Shown piece after piece: positions 29,411-37,150 of a DNA stretch of 39,464 nucleotides; the first letter of the stretch is position 1, and the number at the start of each line of letters is the position of its first letter. This DNA is from Mastigocoleus sp. MO_188.B34 (GTDB lineage Bacteria > Cyanobacteriota > Cyanobacteriia > Cyanobacteriales > Nostocaceae). The notes under the pieces were generated by a model. The model did not search any database, was not told where the DNA came from, and saw nothing but the letters and a program-made list of their open reading frames with translations. Location of the stretch: positions 1-39,464 of the forward strand of contig NZ_JASJDK010000057.1 of NCBI RefSeq assembly GCF_030065675.1, written 5' to 3'. Position numbers and translations under genes: made by a program.

Positions 29411-29785
29411 AAATTTATCTCCTTAGTATTTACATTAATTTCAATCCCATTAACTTAAGCGTACTCGTAATGATTATGAGTTGTCAAGCACAAATGAGAT
29501 AGTTTTTAGGAGTTAGTGTTTTTTCGGCAAAAGGCAAAAATTTAGATAGACAGATGTGGAGAACTAAAAGTATTTTATTCGTTCTGTTCTGATAATGGCG
29601 CATCAATATCAAACTCAATTATTTACACTTTCAGGAATTGTAGTTTGAGACCTATCGGTAAGGGTAGATTCTGCTTTGGGTATCGCATAGATTTTTTCGC
29701 TGATTAACAGATTCTATGTGGAGAGAAGTGCAAATGCATTTTCTGTTCAAGGAGCACCAGTCTAGGATTTGCTGGGAATCGCGGA
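29411..29785. other. Gene-free spacer upstream of the Prx-Grx gene
   Basis: 375 bases between the end of the surface-protein cluster and the peroxiredoxin start. I see no gene and no strong palindrome. It should contain the promoter of the Prx-Grx gene. Confidence 0.5.
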
Positions 29786-31537
29786 CTACTTAACTTTCCC
29801 CCGGAAGCGGAAGAAACCATAGGAATTAGTCGGAACTCCGGGGGCGGTGGCGTTGGGGATATTGCCTAGATTAATTACTACTGCACCATTAGTATTTTCA
29901 CCACCACAATTTATATTAGGATAAACTGTTGTCGGATCTACTCCCGGAGCAAAATATTGACCTGCATCACCATCTTTAACATTGGTCAGGGATTGAATAA
30001 TATTGTTGTATTGCCAGATTATTCCTCGGTCTGCAGTTCCCAAACCACTGCTTCCTTGGGTAGGAAAATCATTAAAGGCTGTGGGGAGAAAAGTAGTATT
30101 TTCCGGCACACGATCGCAAAGTAAGACTGTTTGAGCTTCTGTGTCTCCCGATGAGAGGTAGTAAATGGTATATTCAATTTCATCTTCTGGATCTACTTGA
30201 CCGCCGTTAATACCACCGATGAGGAAAGTACTGGTAGTTTTACCTGTGGTATTAGGCCATTTATCCGTATCCTCTTGGGATTGAATAGGGGGATTAGCAC
30301 CCTCGAGTTCGTTGTCATCGTAGCGATCGCTATCATCTTGGTTGTAAGTACTCAGGTCGTCGCCGCTATTGGTAGTAGTATTACCGTTGATGGCTGTGAT
30401 ACGTTTGACAAGTAATACTGTGGGGTTAAGGTTAACTATGATATTTGCACCGATAAAGCTGAGGATTTCCGTATCTGCATCATCATTGTAGTCATCATCT
30501 CCCACAATGACTAATACCTGACTGACGCGGGGGGTAGAACTATTATCGACAAAACCTACCCAACGAGTCGATTTATTACCACAACCAATATTTATCGCCG
30601 TAAAACCATTGCTATCGATATTACCGCATTCGTTTTGATTCACGACTTCTGGATCTGGTGCATTACCATCATAGAGGTTTGTCGGTGGAATAGGGATGTC
30701 GTTCCCGATGCGGTTTCCAAAACTATCCAATAGCCTTAAAATTGCTGGAGTTCCATCTGTGGTGCGGGTTTCTAAGTCACCAAACCAAGCTCCAAAGGAT
30801 TTCACAGGTTGGTCGAAGGTAAAACGGACAGCAAAACGGCGGTTATCTTTACTCGATGCAGTAGTTTGGTTCCAGAATGCAGGCTGGTCGGTAGTATTAT
30901 TTAAGCTGGTGGGACGGGGAGAATTAGATTGAAGGGTATTGCTAGTACTGAGGGTAGGAGTGGAGCTAGAAGCATTAGTTATCCCCTGACAATCAGCAAA
31001 GCTACCGATGGGTATTTCCACTAACTCAACAGTAGTATTGGCACTGGTAGATATACTGGGATCGAAATATCTGAAGCTGTTAACATTACCTGGGGTACTA
31101 GCTCGACCAAACCATGGTTCAATTACACCACTGCTTGGAACTCCAACTGCTTGACTCCAATCATCATCTAAAGCATCTGTCAGTTGACGGCTTGCAGAGT
31201 TATTATTTTTAACTTCGTCGCTGATATAAGCAGTAATTGCAGAGTCAGGAACCCCATCCCCAAGAAGACAAGAACCTAAAACTGTTTGCTTGCTGGTGAC
31301 TGTATTAGAATTCACGCTGCGGGTATTACTTGCTTGGTCAGGATCTTCAAAGGAAACAGTAGCGGTGTTTTCAATTGTAATTTCCACCGTAGCCCGAGCA
31401 AGGTTGGGCAAGATCCAATCCCAATTAACGGTAATAAATGTCAGAGCGGTGAATAAAAATTTTGGCAAATAATGGCTATATTTACGGTAGAGTCTGTATT
31501 TACGGTAGAGTCTGTGATGATGATAATTATTTGCCAT
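29786..31537 (-). CDS. Secreted DUF11-like surface protein, paralogue 1
   Basis: 583 residues. After a basic, Tyr-rich N-terminus (duplicated RLYRKY) comes a signal peptide core, FLFTALTFITVNWDWILP, with likely cleavage near NLARA-TVE. The first half is beta-rich and includes a segment like extracellular choice-of-anchor domains (FAVRFTFDQPVKSFGAWFG). The C-terminal 210 residues (from about 373, VLLVKRITAINGN) form a domain shared with the next two genes: GGQVDPEDEIEYTIYYLSSG, CDRVPENTTF, and an end at SYGFFRFRGKVK. The first part of that domain looks DUF11-like, an immunoglobulin-type repeat of bacterial surface proteins. Function is unknown; an envelope structural or adhesive role is inferred. 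It is the last gene of a minus-strand surface cluster. Confidence 0.8.
   Translation of the reverse strand: MANNYHHHRLYRKYRLYRKYSHYLPKFLFTALTFITVNWDWILPNLARATVEITIENTATVSFEDPDQASNTRSVNSNTVTSKQTVLGSCLLGDGVPDSAITAYISDEVKNNNSASRQLTDALDDDWSQAVGVPSSGVIEPWFGRASTPGNVNSFRYFDPSISTSANTTVELVEIPIGSFADCQGITNASSSTPTLSTSNTLQSNSPRPTSLNNTTDQPAFWNQTTASSKDNRRFAVRFTFDQPVKSFGAWFGDLETRTTDGTPAILRLLDSFGNRIGNDIPIPPTNLYDGNAPDPEVVNQNECGNIDSNGFTAINIGCGNKSTRWVGFVDNSSTPRVSQVLVIVGDDDYNDDADTEILSFIGANIIVNLNPTVLLVKRITAINGNTTTNSGDDLSTYNQDDSDRYDDNELEGANPPIQSQEDTDKWPNTTGKTTSTFLIGGINGGQVDPEDEIEYTIYYLSSGDTEAQTVLLCDRVPENTTFLPTAFNDFPTQGSSGLGTADRGIIWQYNNIIQSLTNVKDGDAGQYFAPGVDPTTVYPNINCGGENTNGAVVINLGNIPNATAPGVPTNSYGFFRFRGKVK
31479..31514 (-). 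repeat. 18-bp in-frame tandem duplication in a signal-peptide region
   Basis: TATTTACGGTAGAGTCTG occurs twice in a row and encodes the duplicated RLYRKY in the positively charged N-region of paralogue 1. The unit is six codons, so the frame is kept; the effect is a longer basic N-region before the signal core. Confidence 0.85.
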
Positions 31538-31741
31538 AACAGATGATTACTGGTGCTGATGGCGAAATTAGAATAGGATTGGGTTTAATATTCCCATTCT
31601 AAATATTCCCAAAAGCAATCAAAATCTATCAAATATCATGGTGAAGTGCTGGCTGGTGCTGAATCTTGTTGTAAATACCGATTCTTGTTTACCGGTAAAG
31701 GAACAGAACCCTGGATAGCCCCTGCTCCTCTTCTACCCTGC

Positions 31742-33316
31742 TTATTCAACTTTGCCCCGGAAGCGTACAAAACCGTAGGAATTAATCGGAACCCCAGGAG
31801 CAGTAGCATTAGGTATGTCACCCAAGTTAACAACTACTGCACCATTAGTATTGTCACCACCACAATCAATATCGGGATAAACTGTTTTCGGATCTACGCC
31901 AGGAGCAAAATATTGACCTGCATCACCATCTTTAACATTGGTCAGGGATTGAATAATATTGTTGTATTGCCAGATAATTCCTCTGTCTGCAGTATCTAAA
32001 CCACCAGTGGCTTTATTGGTTTCGCCATTAAAAGCTGTGGGGATAAAGGTAGTGTTTGTGGGAACGCGATCGCAAAATAGTACGCTCTTAGCTTCTGTAT
32101 CCCCTGCAGAAAGGAAGTAAATGGTATATTCAATTTCATCTTCTGGATCTACTTGACCGCCGTTAATACCACCGATGAGGAAAGTATTAGGATCGGGCCA
32201 TTTATCGGTATCTTTTTGTGGGTCTGTATCGCTAGCAGGGTCGGGAACTGTAATGGTGTTGTCATCGTAGGGATTACCACCTGTATTTAGGTTGTCTTGT
32301 TCGTTGATATAGCCTGAAAGGTCATCACCATTATTGGTAGTAGTATTACCGTTGACAGCTGTTATACGTTTGACTAGAAGTACGTTGGGGTTACTGGAAA
32401 CTGCGATCGCAACTGTCACATCTTGACTATAACTAGCTTCCTGACGATGATTGGTAGCATCCCCATTTATCGGAGTACCATCAGTCTCACCCGTTGTATT
32501 ATCTGGATTATCCTGAGTGTAAACATCATTGGTACCTGCAGCGTAAACTTGGTTTTGAGTCGCCGCAGAATTATCATTACTTCCCGTATCACCCATAACC
32601 ACAGTTACTGTATCTCCATCACTTAAGTTGGAATCAGCTTTGATGGGTACCCGAATTGTAACTGTACCATCAGGGGGAATAGAACCGTTGGGTAAATCTA
32701 AAGCTGCAGCATCCCCCGTACTAATTCCACTATTGGGAATACTTACAGGGGAACCACTCAAATCAACTGCAGCGGTTGCACCGGAACCATCGGGGTCATA
32801 TTCAATAATTTCAATATTTCCGTTTAAGCTACCATTGGTAACATTACTTGGTATACCAGGAATAAAGAATTGTGTCGGGTCGTTACCAACGTTAGTAATT
32901 TTATATGTAAAGTAAATAATATCGTCTGGATTTATTTCATTATTGCCTTGATTTGCCCCAGCACCACTGACACCGCTGGGGGCTTCCTCGGGAACAGCAG
33001 CCTGAGTGATGGTAATACCAGCAACTTCAGCAACTGTGACTGTAACAGTGTTAGATTCAATCTGTTTTTCTGTACCATCACTGGGGTCAGTAAAACTACC
33101 AGTTGCTTGGTTGTCAATCACAGTCCCAGGTGCAGGACTCGCGGCTAATACGGGTAACATTGGCAGAAAAGTGCTGCTAGAAAATAATACCGTAACTAAC
33201 AGGGAACGATAATCATAATTGCTTTTTTTCTGTCTTCTTTGTTTATTTTTCGGTTTCTTTGGGGTAACTGGGAATCGGTTTAATTTGGAGTTTAATTTAA
33301 ATTTATTATTTAGCAT
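31742..33316 (-). CDS. Secreted DUF11-like surface protein, paralogue 2
   Basis: 524 residues. A long Lys/Arg/Asn-rich N-region leads to a signal core LLVTVLFSSSTFLPMLPVLAA, with cleavage likely after AAS or close by. Residues about 55-300 are beta-rich with DUF11-like sequence (DIIYFTYKITNVGNDPTQF). The C-terminal domain from about 310 (NPNVLLVKRITAVNGN) matches paralogue 1 closely, including two stretches of about 70 bases identical at DNA level, and ends at SYGFVRFRGKVE. The 204-base gap to paralogue 1 has no visible terminator, so the genes may be co-transcribed. The role at the cell surface is inferred. Confidence 0.82.
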   Translation of the reverse strand: MLNNKFKLNSKLNRFPVTPKKPKNKQRRQKKSNYDYRSLLVTVLFSSSTFLPMLPVLAASPAPGTVIDNQATGSFTDPSDGTEKQIESNTVTVTVAEVAGITITQAAVPEEAPSGVSGAGANQGNNEINPDDIIYFTYKITNVGNDPTQFFIPGIPSNVTNGSLNGNIEIIEYDPDGSGATAAVDLSGSPVSIPNSGISTGDAAALDLPNGSIPPDGTVTIRVPIKADSNLSDGDTVTVVMGDTGSNDNSAATQNQVYAAGTNDVYTQDNPDNTTGETDGTPINGDATNHRQEASYSQDVTVAIAVSSNPNVLLVKRITAVNGNTTTNNGDDLSGYINEQDNLNTGGNPYDDNTITVPDPASDTDPQKDTDKWPDPNTFLIGGINGGQVDPEDEIEYTIYFLSAGDTEAKSVLFCDRVPTNTTFIPTAFNGETNKATGGLDTADRGIIWQYNNIIQSLTNVKDGDAGQYFAPGVDPKTVYPDIDCGGDNTNGAVVVNLGDIPNATAPGVPINSYGFVRFRGKVE

Positions 33317-33423
33317 ATATACTGATTTATTAGTTATTTATAACACTTTTATACTTAACCCACCAATTAATGATTTTGTTAATATTTTCTGGGTGGATAT
33401 TCGTTTCAATTTTGGTTTGTCGT

Positions 33424-33477
33424 GTAGAGACGCGCCAGAGGCTAACGCCGACGCCGCAGGCTCTGGCGCGTCTCTAC
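33424..33477. repeat. REP-type palindrome with a 20-base insert in its loop
   Basis: GTAGAGACGCGCCAGAG (33424-33440) pairs perfectly with its inverted copy at 33461-33477. The loop between carries part of a second dispersed repeat, also found inverted at 19329-19350. It lies in the spacer between surface paralogues 2 and 3. The left flank (TTTTGGTT.GTCGT) resembles the left flank of the copy at 37091. Confidence 0.9.
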
Positions 33478-33592
33478 ATTTGGCGTCCTACATTTGGCGT
33501 CCTACATTTGGCGTCTCTACATTTGGCGTCTCTACATTTGGCGTCCTACATTTGGCGTCCTACATTTGGCGTCCTACATTTGGCATTTCTAT
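33478..33592. repeat. Tandem half-site array, 14/15-bp units
   Basis: Directly to the right of the palindrome, the unit ATTTGGCGTC(T)CTAC repeats seven times (33478-33577), five of 14 bases and two of 15, followed by a degraded unit. Each unit holds the GCGTCTCTAC or GCGTCCTAC end of the palindrome plus a short spacer, so it is an amplified half-site. There are no unique spacers, which rules out a CRISPR array. The array stops just before the stop codon of paralogue 3. Confidence 0.9.
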
Positions 33593-33597
33593 ATTAG

Positions 33598-36057
33598 TTA
33601 GGGGTCAACCTTGGTGGTAAACCGGAAGAAACCATAGGAATCATTAGGTGTACCCGACCCTGTGGAACCGGGCATTGTTGACAAATTGGGACTTCCAGTA
33701 GTGCCAGTAATATCAATTACTAGTGTTCCATCATCATTTGCACCCTTTAAGAAGCAATTCGCTGGTATAGAACCTCCAGCAGCAATAAACTCGGCGCGAT
33801 CGCTAGCATCATTAGCCGCAGTTAAATCTAATACAGCGCTGGTTCCTAACTGTAGCTGTACATCTGCATTTGCACCATAAGCAGTATTTTTGAATGTTTG
33901 ATTGGGTAATAAGCGATCGCAGATTTTCACATTATCGGCATTTCCCGCACCAGAATTGAGAAAGTAAACTGTATATTCAATTTCATCACCTGGTTTAACT
34001 TTCCCTGCATCCAGGGCACCTAGTAAGTAATTACTCGGCCAGTTAGAATGGTTGTCATCATCTTTGCGAGTAGAAACCGTATCATCGACAAAGGTATTTA
34101 ACACCGTGTTGTCATTGGGATTTTGAGTGCGATCGCCATTGATGGCAGTGATGCGCTTGACTAGTATGACATCTGGGTTGTTAGTAACTGGAGCTTCTGA
34201 TACCGTTATCGTTGTGCTATCATTCTCTTCTGGTGTATCCGGATCATCACTCGTGCCACTAAACGTATCACTTGTTGTTTTACTTTCATAGTTAATTGTT
34301 GCCTGGTTTGCCAAAGAATCAGGCGCTGCAAAGTTCGGATCGATTTTCACCTTAAACTGCACTGTAACGGTTTCACCAATATCGACCAAGCCCCCTTGGG
34401 TCGCACTAGCTCCTGCACCTGTGCGAATTATAATCCGGTTATTAGCACTGTCATACTCTGCCTCGTCATCCCCAGCGATATCTGTTTTAGTGCCGACATT
34501 TGCAGCTTCTGGATCGGCTACAATTTCCAATGAGCCAGGGACAAAAGTTGTACCAGTTGGAAGTGAGTCACTTAGGACAACATCTGCAGCCCCATCATTA
34601 CCGGTGTTAGTATAACTTATTTCATATTCGATATCTTCCCCAGGTAGAAAGTCGCCTCCATTCACATCTACTGCTCGCTTGGTAAAGGTGCGCGTCAACT
34701 CAGGTCGGAAAATATCAACAGCAAAGGTAAATACCCCTGGATAATATTGGTCACCGACGGTCGTAAAGCCTAGAGTTGCACTATTATCACCGTTATTAAC
34801 AGAACCTGACACATCAATCAAATTAATATCGGTACCAAACATATTGCTATAAGAAGGATTGCGCCCTGAAATGTTACTTCCAAACTGAGTTGCATTACTA
34901 TTCCAAAACTCATTACTGGGGTTAAGCGCATCACTTATAGATATACCATTAAACAGAAATTGATCGCCCGAGATATCTAAATCTCCTTCATAAGCAACAA
35001 CACCTGCTTCCGCACGAATTGCTCCTGTTGTTGGTGTAGTAAAACCACTAACGGTGGTAGAGCGCGGAGCATCTCCATTTTGCTGGCGAATAAAACCGTC
35101 GTAGACCGTCAAGTTACGCATGGATTCTGTGGTATCTTCGTAAACCACCACCAGTGACCAAGAACCGTAGCCTTTTTGTCCCTGGGCAGACTGAATATTA
35201 CCAACTGTATAAGTACGGGTACTCCCACCTGCTTGTTCAGCCACTAGATTGGTGACATCAACAAATCCCTGATAGACACCCCCCGTACCACCAGCAGTTC
35301 CATCGGCATCAGTATCTAACTGAGTTGCTGTAAGGGTTTGATAGGCACCTGACCCAACCTTAAATTTTACCTGGTTACGCAGACCTGCACTGGGCGCAGC
35401 CTGACCACTAGGAATATATAGATCGTAATCCCCCGAGTAACCATAAAATCGCTCGTCGGGGACGACATCGGTCGTACCGCTCCAATACAGCCCAGCAAAG
35501 GTGATTTTAGCATTGGCTGGTAAAGTAAAGGTAGAAGAACTAGAGCTAAAAGTTGAACTATCGCCGTCTGTATCAACATACACCATATATTGGGCGTCGT
35601 TAATATTGCCTGGATCGCCTGCGGGGTTGGTTCCCCCCGAACGGTTACGTGCCCCACTACAGGTAGAGTTTGAAAAATTAATGGGTGGAATACCATAGTT
35701 ATAGTACAAATAACCAATCAAAGAACCCGAAGTATCAGAACAGGTCATGGTTGAGTTACCGATAATACGAATACTTCCTTGCTGGTCTACTTGATAACGT
35801 ATAGCAAAATTGCGGGCAATTCCCCCGGCTTCTACAGATGGAGCAAGACTCAAGGTAGCAGCTAAGGGTATTAATGTTGCTACGCCACGTTGAAACCAAC
35901 TCAATGAGCAACTGTGCTGACGATTGGCAATTTTAGGAATTTCATACAACTCCAATTTTTCTTTTCCAGTATTTGTATCTAAGTTTTTTTTGTTGTTTGC
36001 GTTTCTTATTTTTCTTTTATTAGATAAGATTTGTAGATATTTCAATAAAAATTTCAT
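33598..36057 (-). CDS. Large secreted DUF11 surface protein, paralogue 3
   Basis: 819 residues. A long charged N-region of about 50 residues precedes a signal core (GVATLIPLAATLSLAPSVEA, cleavage near VEA-GG). Residues about 80-440 form a beta-rich region with ITFAGLYWSGTTDVVP, RTYTVGNIQSAQGQKGYGSW and WSLVVVYEDTTESMRNLTVY, a pattern typical of extracellular Gram-negative proteins that carry DUF11. A DUF11 repeat follows at about 456-600 (DIEYEISYTNTGNDGAADVV, SDSLPTGTTFVPGSL). The last 190 residues (from about 628, VILVKRITAINGD) are the C-terminal domain shared with paralogues 1 and 2, ending at SYGFFRFTTKVDP. It is probably exported and outer-membrane or surface associated. The RAYT gene and REP elements lie upstream. 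Confidence 0.82.
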   Translation of the reverse strand: MKFLLKYLQILSNKRKIRNANNKKNLDTNTGKEKLELYEIPKIANRQHSCSLSWFQRGVATLIPLAATLSLAPSVEAGGIARNFAIRYQVDQQGSIRIIGNSTMTCSDTSGSLIGYLYYNYGIPPINFSNSTCSGARNRSGGTNPAGDPGNINDAQYMVYVDTDGDSSTFSSSSSTFTLPANAKITFAGLYWSGTTDVVPDERFYGYSGDYDLYIPSGQAAPSAGLRNQVKFKVGSGAYQTLTATQLDTDADGTAGGTGGVYQGFVDVTNLVAEQAGGSTRTYTVGNIQSAQGQKGYGSWSLVVVYEDTTESMRNLTVYDGFIRQQNGDAPRSTTVSGFTTPTTGAIRAEAGVVAYEGDLDISGDQFLFNGISISDALNPSNEFWNSNATQFGSNISGRNPSYSNMFGTDINLIDVSGSVNNGDNSATLGFTTVGDQYYPGVFTFAVDIFRPELTRTFTKRAVDVNGGDFLPGEDIEYEISYTNTGNDGAADVVLSDSLPTGTTFVPGSLEIVADPEAANVGTKTDIAGDDEAEYDSANNRIIIRTGAGASATQGGLVDIGETVTVQFKVKIDPNFAAPDSLANQATINYESKTTSDTFSGTSDDPDTPEENDSTTITVSEAPVTNNPDVILVKRITAINGDRTQNPNDNTVLNTFVDDTVSTRKDDDNHSNWPSNYLLGALDAGKVKPGDEIEYTVYFLNSGAGNADNVKICDRLLPNQTFKNTAYGANADVQLQLGTSAVLDLTAANDASDRAEFIAAGGSIPANCFLKGANDDGTLVIDITGTTGSPNLSTMPGSTGSGTPNDSYGFFRFTTKVDP

Positions 36058-36217
36058 TGTTTTATACCCAAAAAATTACTAGTAATAAAAACTCTTCACA
36101 AGTTAAATATTTATAATAGGTAAATTATTTGAATTATTTTATATTTTTAGTTTCGCTTGTAATAAAAAATACTTCATTGTATGTGCGCGCAATTACTCAT
36201 TTTTTGGTGAATTCCTT

Positions 36218-36269
36218 GTAGAGACGCGCCATGGCGCGTCTCTACATTATTCAAATTTTGCGTCTCTAC
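36218..36269. repeat. Perfect 28-bp REP palindrome plus one extra half-site
   Basis: 36218-36245 is a perfect palindrome of half-site GTAGAGACGCGCCA, centred on CCATGG. One 24-base unit follows (36246-36269): a spacer starting ATTATTCAAATTTT and ending GCGTCTCTAC. On the minus strand this last half-site contributes the TAG stop codon (36266-36268) of the transposase gene, so the repeat abuts and ends the coding frame. Confidence 0.92.
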
Positions 36270-36997
36270 ATCCATAAATTTGTGGGTTGATTTTTGTCTT
36301 CATCCCATTTGCTAGGATTATTAATGATATATTCTCGAATTCGATCTAAAGAATCATCAGCACGAATGATATGTTCATAATATCGGGGCTGCCATGCAAA
36401 ATTATCGTGACCATTTTTACGGCACCAACGTGTCACGCTAGATTTGTATGCATTGATAATCGTTGGCAAAGAACCAGATTTTAATGGACCAAATTTATTC
36501 GTTTTGCCCACAGTTTGTAGAGACGCGCCATGGCGCGTCTCTACGTTATTGGGGTTTCGCGTCTCTACGTTATTGGGGTTTCGCGTCTCTACGTTATTGG
36601 GGTTTCGCGTCTCTACGTTATTGGGGTTTCGCGTCTCTACGTTACTGGTGTTTCGCGTCTCTACGTTATTGGTGTTTCGCGTCTCTACGTTATTGGTGTT
36701 TCGCGTTTCTAGAACTGTAGGACGGTCAATAATAACAATACCGTGGACGTGATTGGGCATAATCACATATGAATCTATGTGAGTATTTTGAAAATGATTA
36801 GGAATATCTACCCAGAATTGTTTCGCAATTTCTCCGATGGGTGATAATTGCATTTGACCCGAAACCACACAACCAAAATAATCGATAGATTCTTTAGTAC
36901 AAATTGTCACAAAATACCAACCATTAGCCCCATAATCACGATTTGGTAAACGGATGGATCCTACACGATATTTGTTTTTAAATTTTGGTTGGGTCAT
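36266..36997 (-). CDS. RAYT-type IS200-like transposase (Y1_Tnp family) with translated REP insert
   Basis: 243 residues of the REP-associated tyrosine transposase group. The core has YFVTICTK (28-35), the HUH motif in MPNHVHGIV (His83, His85), and the C-terminal WQPRYYEHIIRADDSLDRIR followed by EYIINNPSKW with candidate nucleophiles Tyr206, Tyr207 or Tyr223. These enzymes are single-strand DNA endonucleases that act on REP hairpins. Between His85 and the C-terminal core lies an insert of about 65 residues (96-160) made of VETRNPNN or VETRNTNN units and VETRHGASLQ. This is the translation of a 28-bp REP palindrome and seven 24-bp units, all in frame. No terminal inverted repeats or companion tnpB-type gene are seen, as expected for RAYTs. 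Whether the protein is active with this insert is open. Confidence 0.9.
   Translation of the reverse strand: MTQPKFKNKYRVGSIRLPNRDYGANGWYFVTICTKESIDYFGCVVSGQMQLSPIGEIAKQFWVDIPNHFQNTHIDSYVIMPNHVHGIVIIDRPTVLETRNTNNVETRNTNNVETRNTSNVETRNPNNVETRNPNNVETRNPNNVETRNPNNVETRHGASLQTVGKTNKFGPLKSGSLPTIINAYKSSVTRWCRKNGHDNFAWQPRYYEHIIRADDSLDRIREYIINNPSKWDEDKNQPTNLWM
36517..36712. repeat. REP palindrome and seven 24-bp units inside the transposase gene
   Basis: 36517-36544 is the same perfect 28-bp palindrome as at 36218 and 37091. To its right lie seven 24-base units (36545-36712): four begin GTTATTGGGGTTTC, three carry GGTG in place of GGGG, one of these has GTTACTGG, and the last is diverged at its end. 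Each ends in GCGTCTCTAC. The gradient from identical units near the palindrome to diverged units away from it suggests that the units nearest the palindrome were copied most recently. Confidence 0.95.
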
Positions 36998-37090
36998 ATC
37001 GTTTAATTTTGATTATTTATGTGATTATTTATTGGTGTAATCAGTATTCCCATATCGTATGGTCATGTCGTTTTTATTTTGGTTGGTCGT

Positions 37091-37118
37091 GTAGAGACGC
37101 GCCATGGCGCGTCTCTAC
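37091..37118. repeat. Perfect 28-bp REP palindrome, no array
   Basis: An exact third copy of the palindrome (half-site GTAGAGACGCGCCA) in the spacer between the transposase start and the OmpA-like stop. Its right flank, ATTGTTTATTGGTG, nearly matches the spacer of the 30-bp units at 39251 onward (ATTGTTTATTTGTCC), so this copy may preserve the unamplified form of that repeat. Confidence 0.92.
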
Positions 37119-37150
37119 ATTGTTTATTGGTGTAACGAATATCCTCAGGT

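Noticed and set aside
33478-33592. CRISPR-like array
   Set aside because: Units are contiguous 14/15-bp repeats with no unique spacers and no cas genes; they are half-sites of the adjacent palindrome.
33219-33620. Plus-strand frames across the REP array (repeated LASYIWRPTFGV)
   Set aside because: Pure repeat translation with no start signals or family resemblance; the region overlaps the 5' end of a real minus-strand gene.
36444-36752. Plus-strand frames encoding repeated SLRYWGF or VSTLLGFR peptides
   Set aside because: They are opposite-strand readings of the 24-bp repeats in the transposase gene; the family motifs are on the minus strand.
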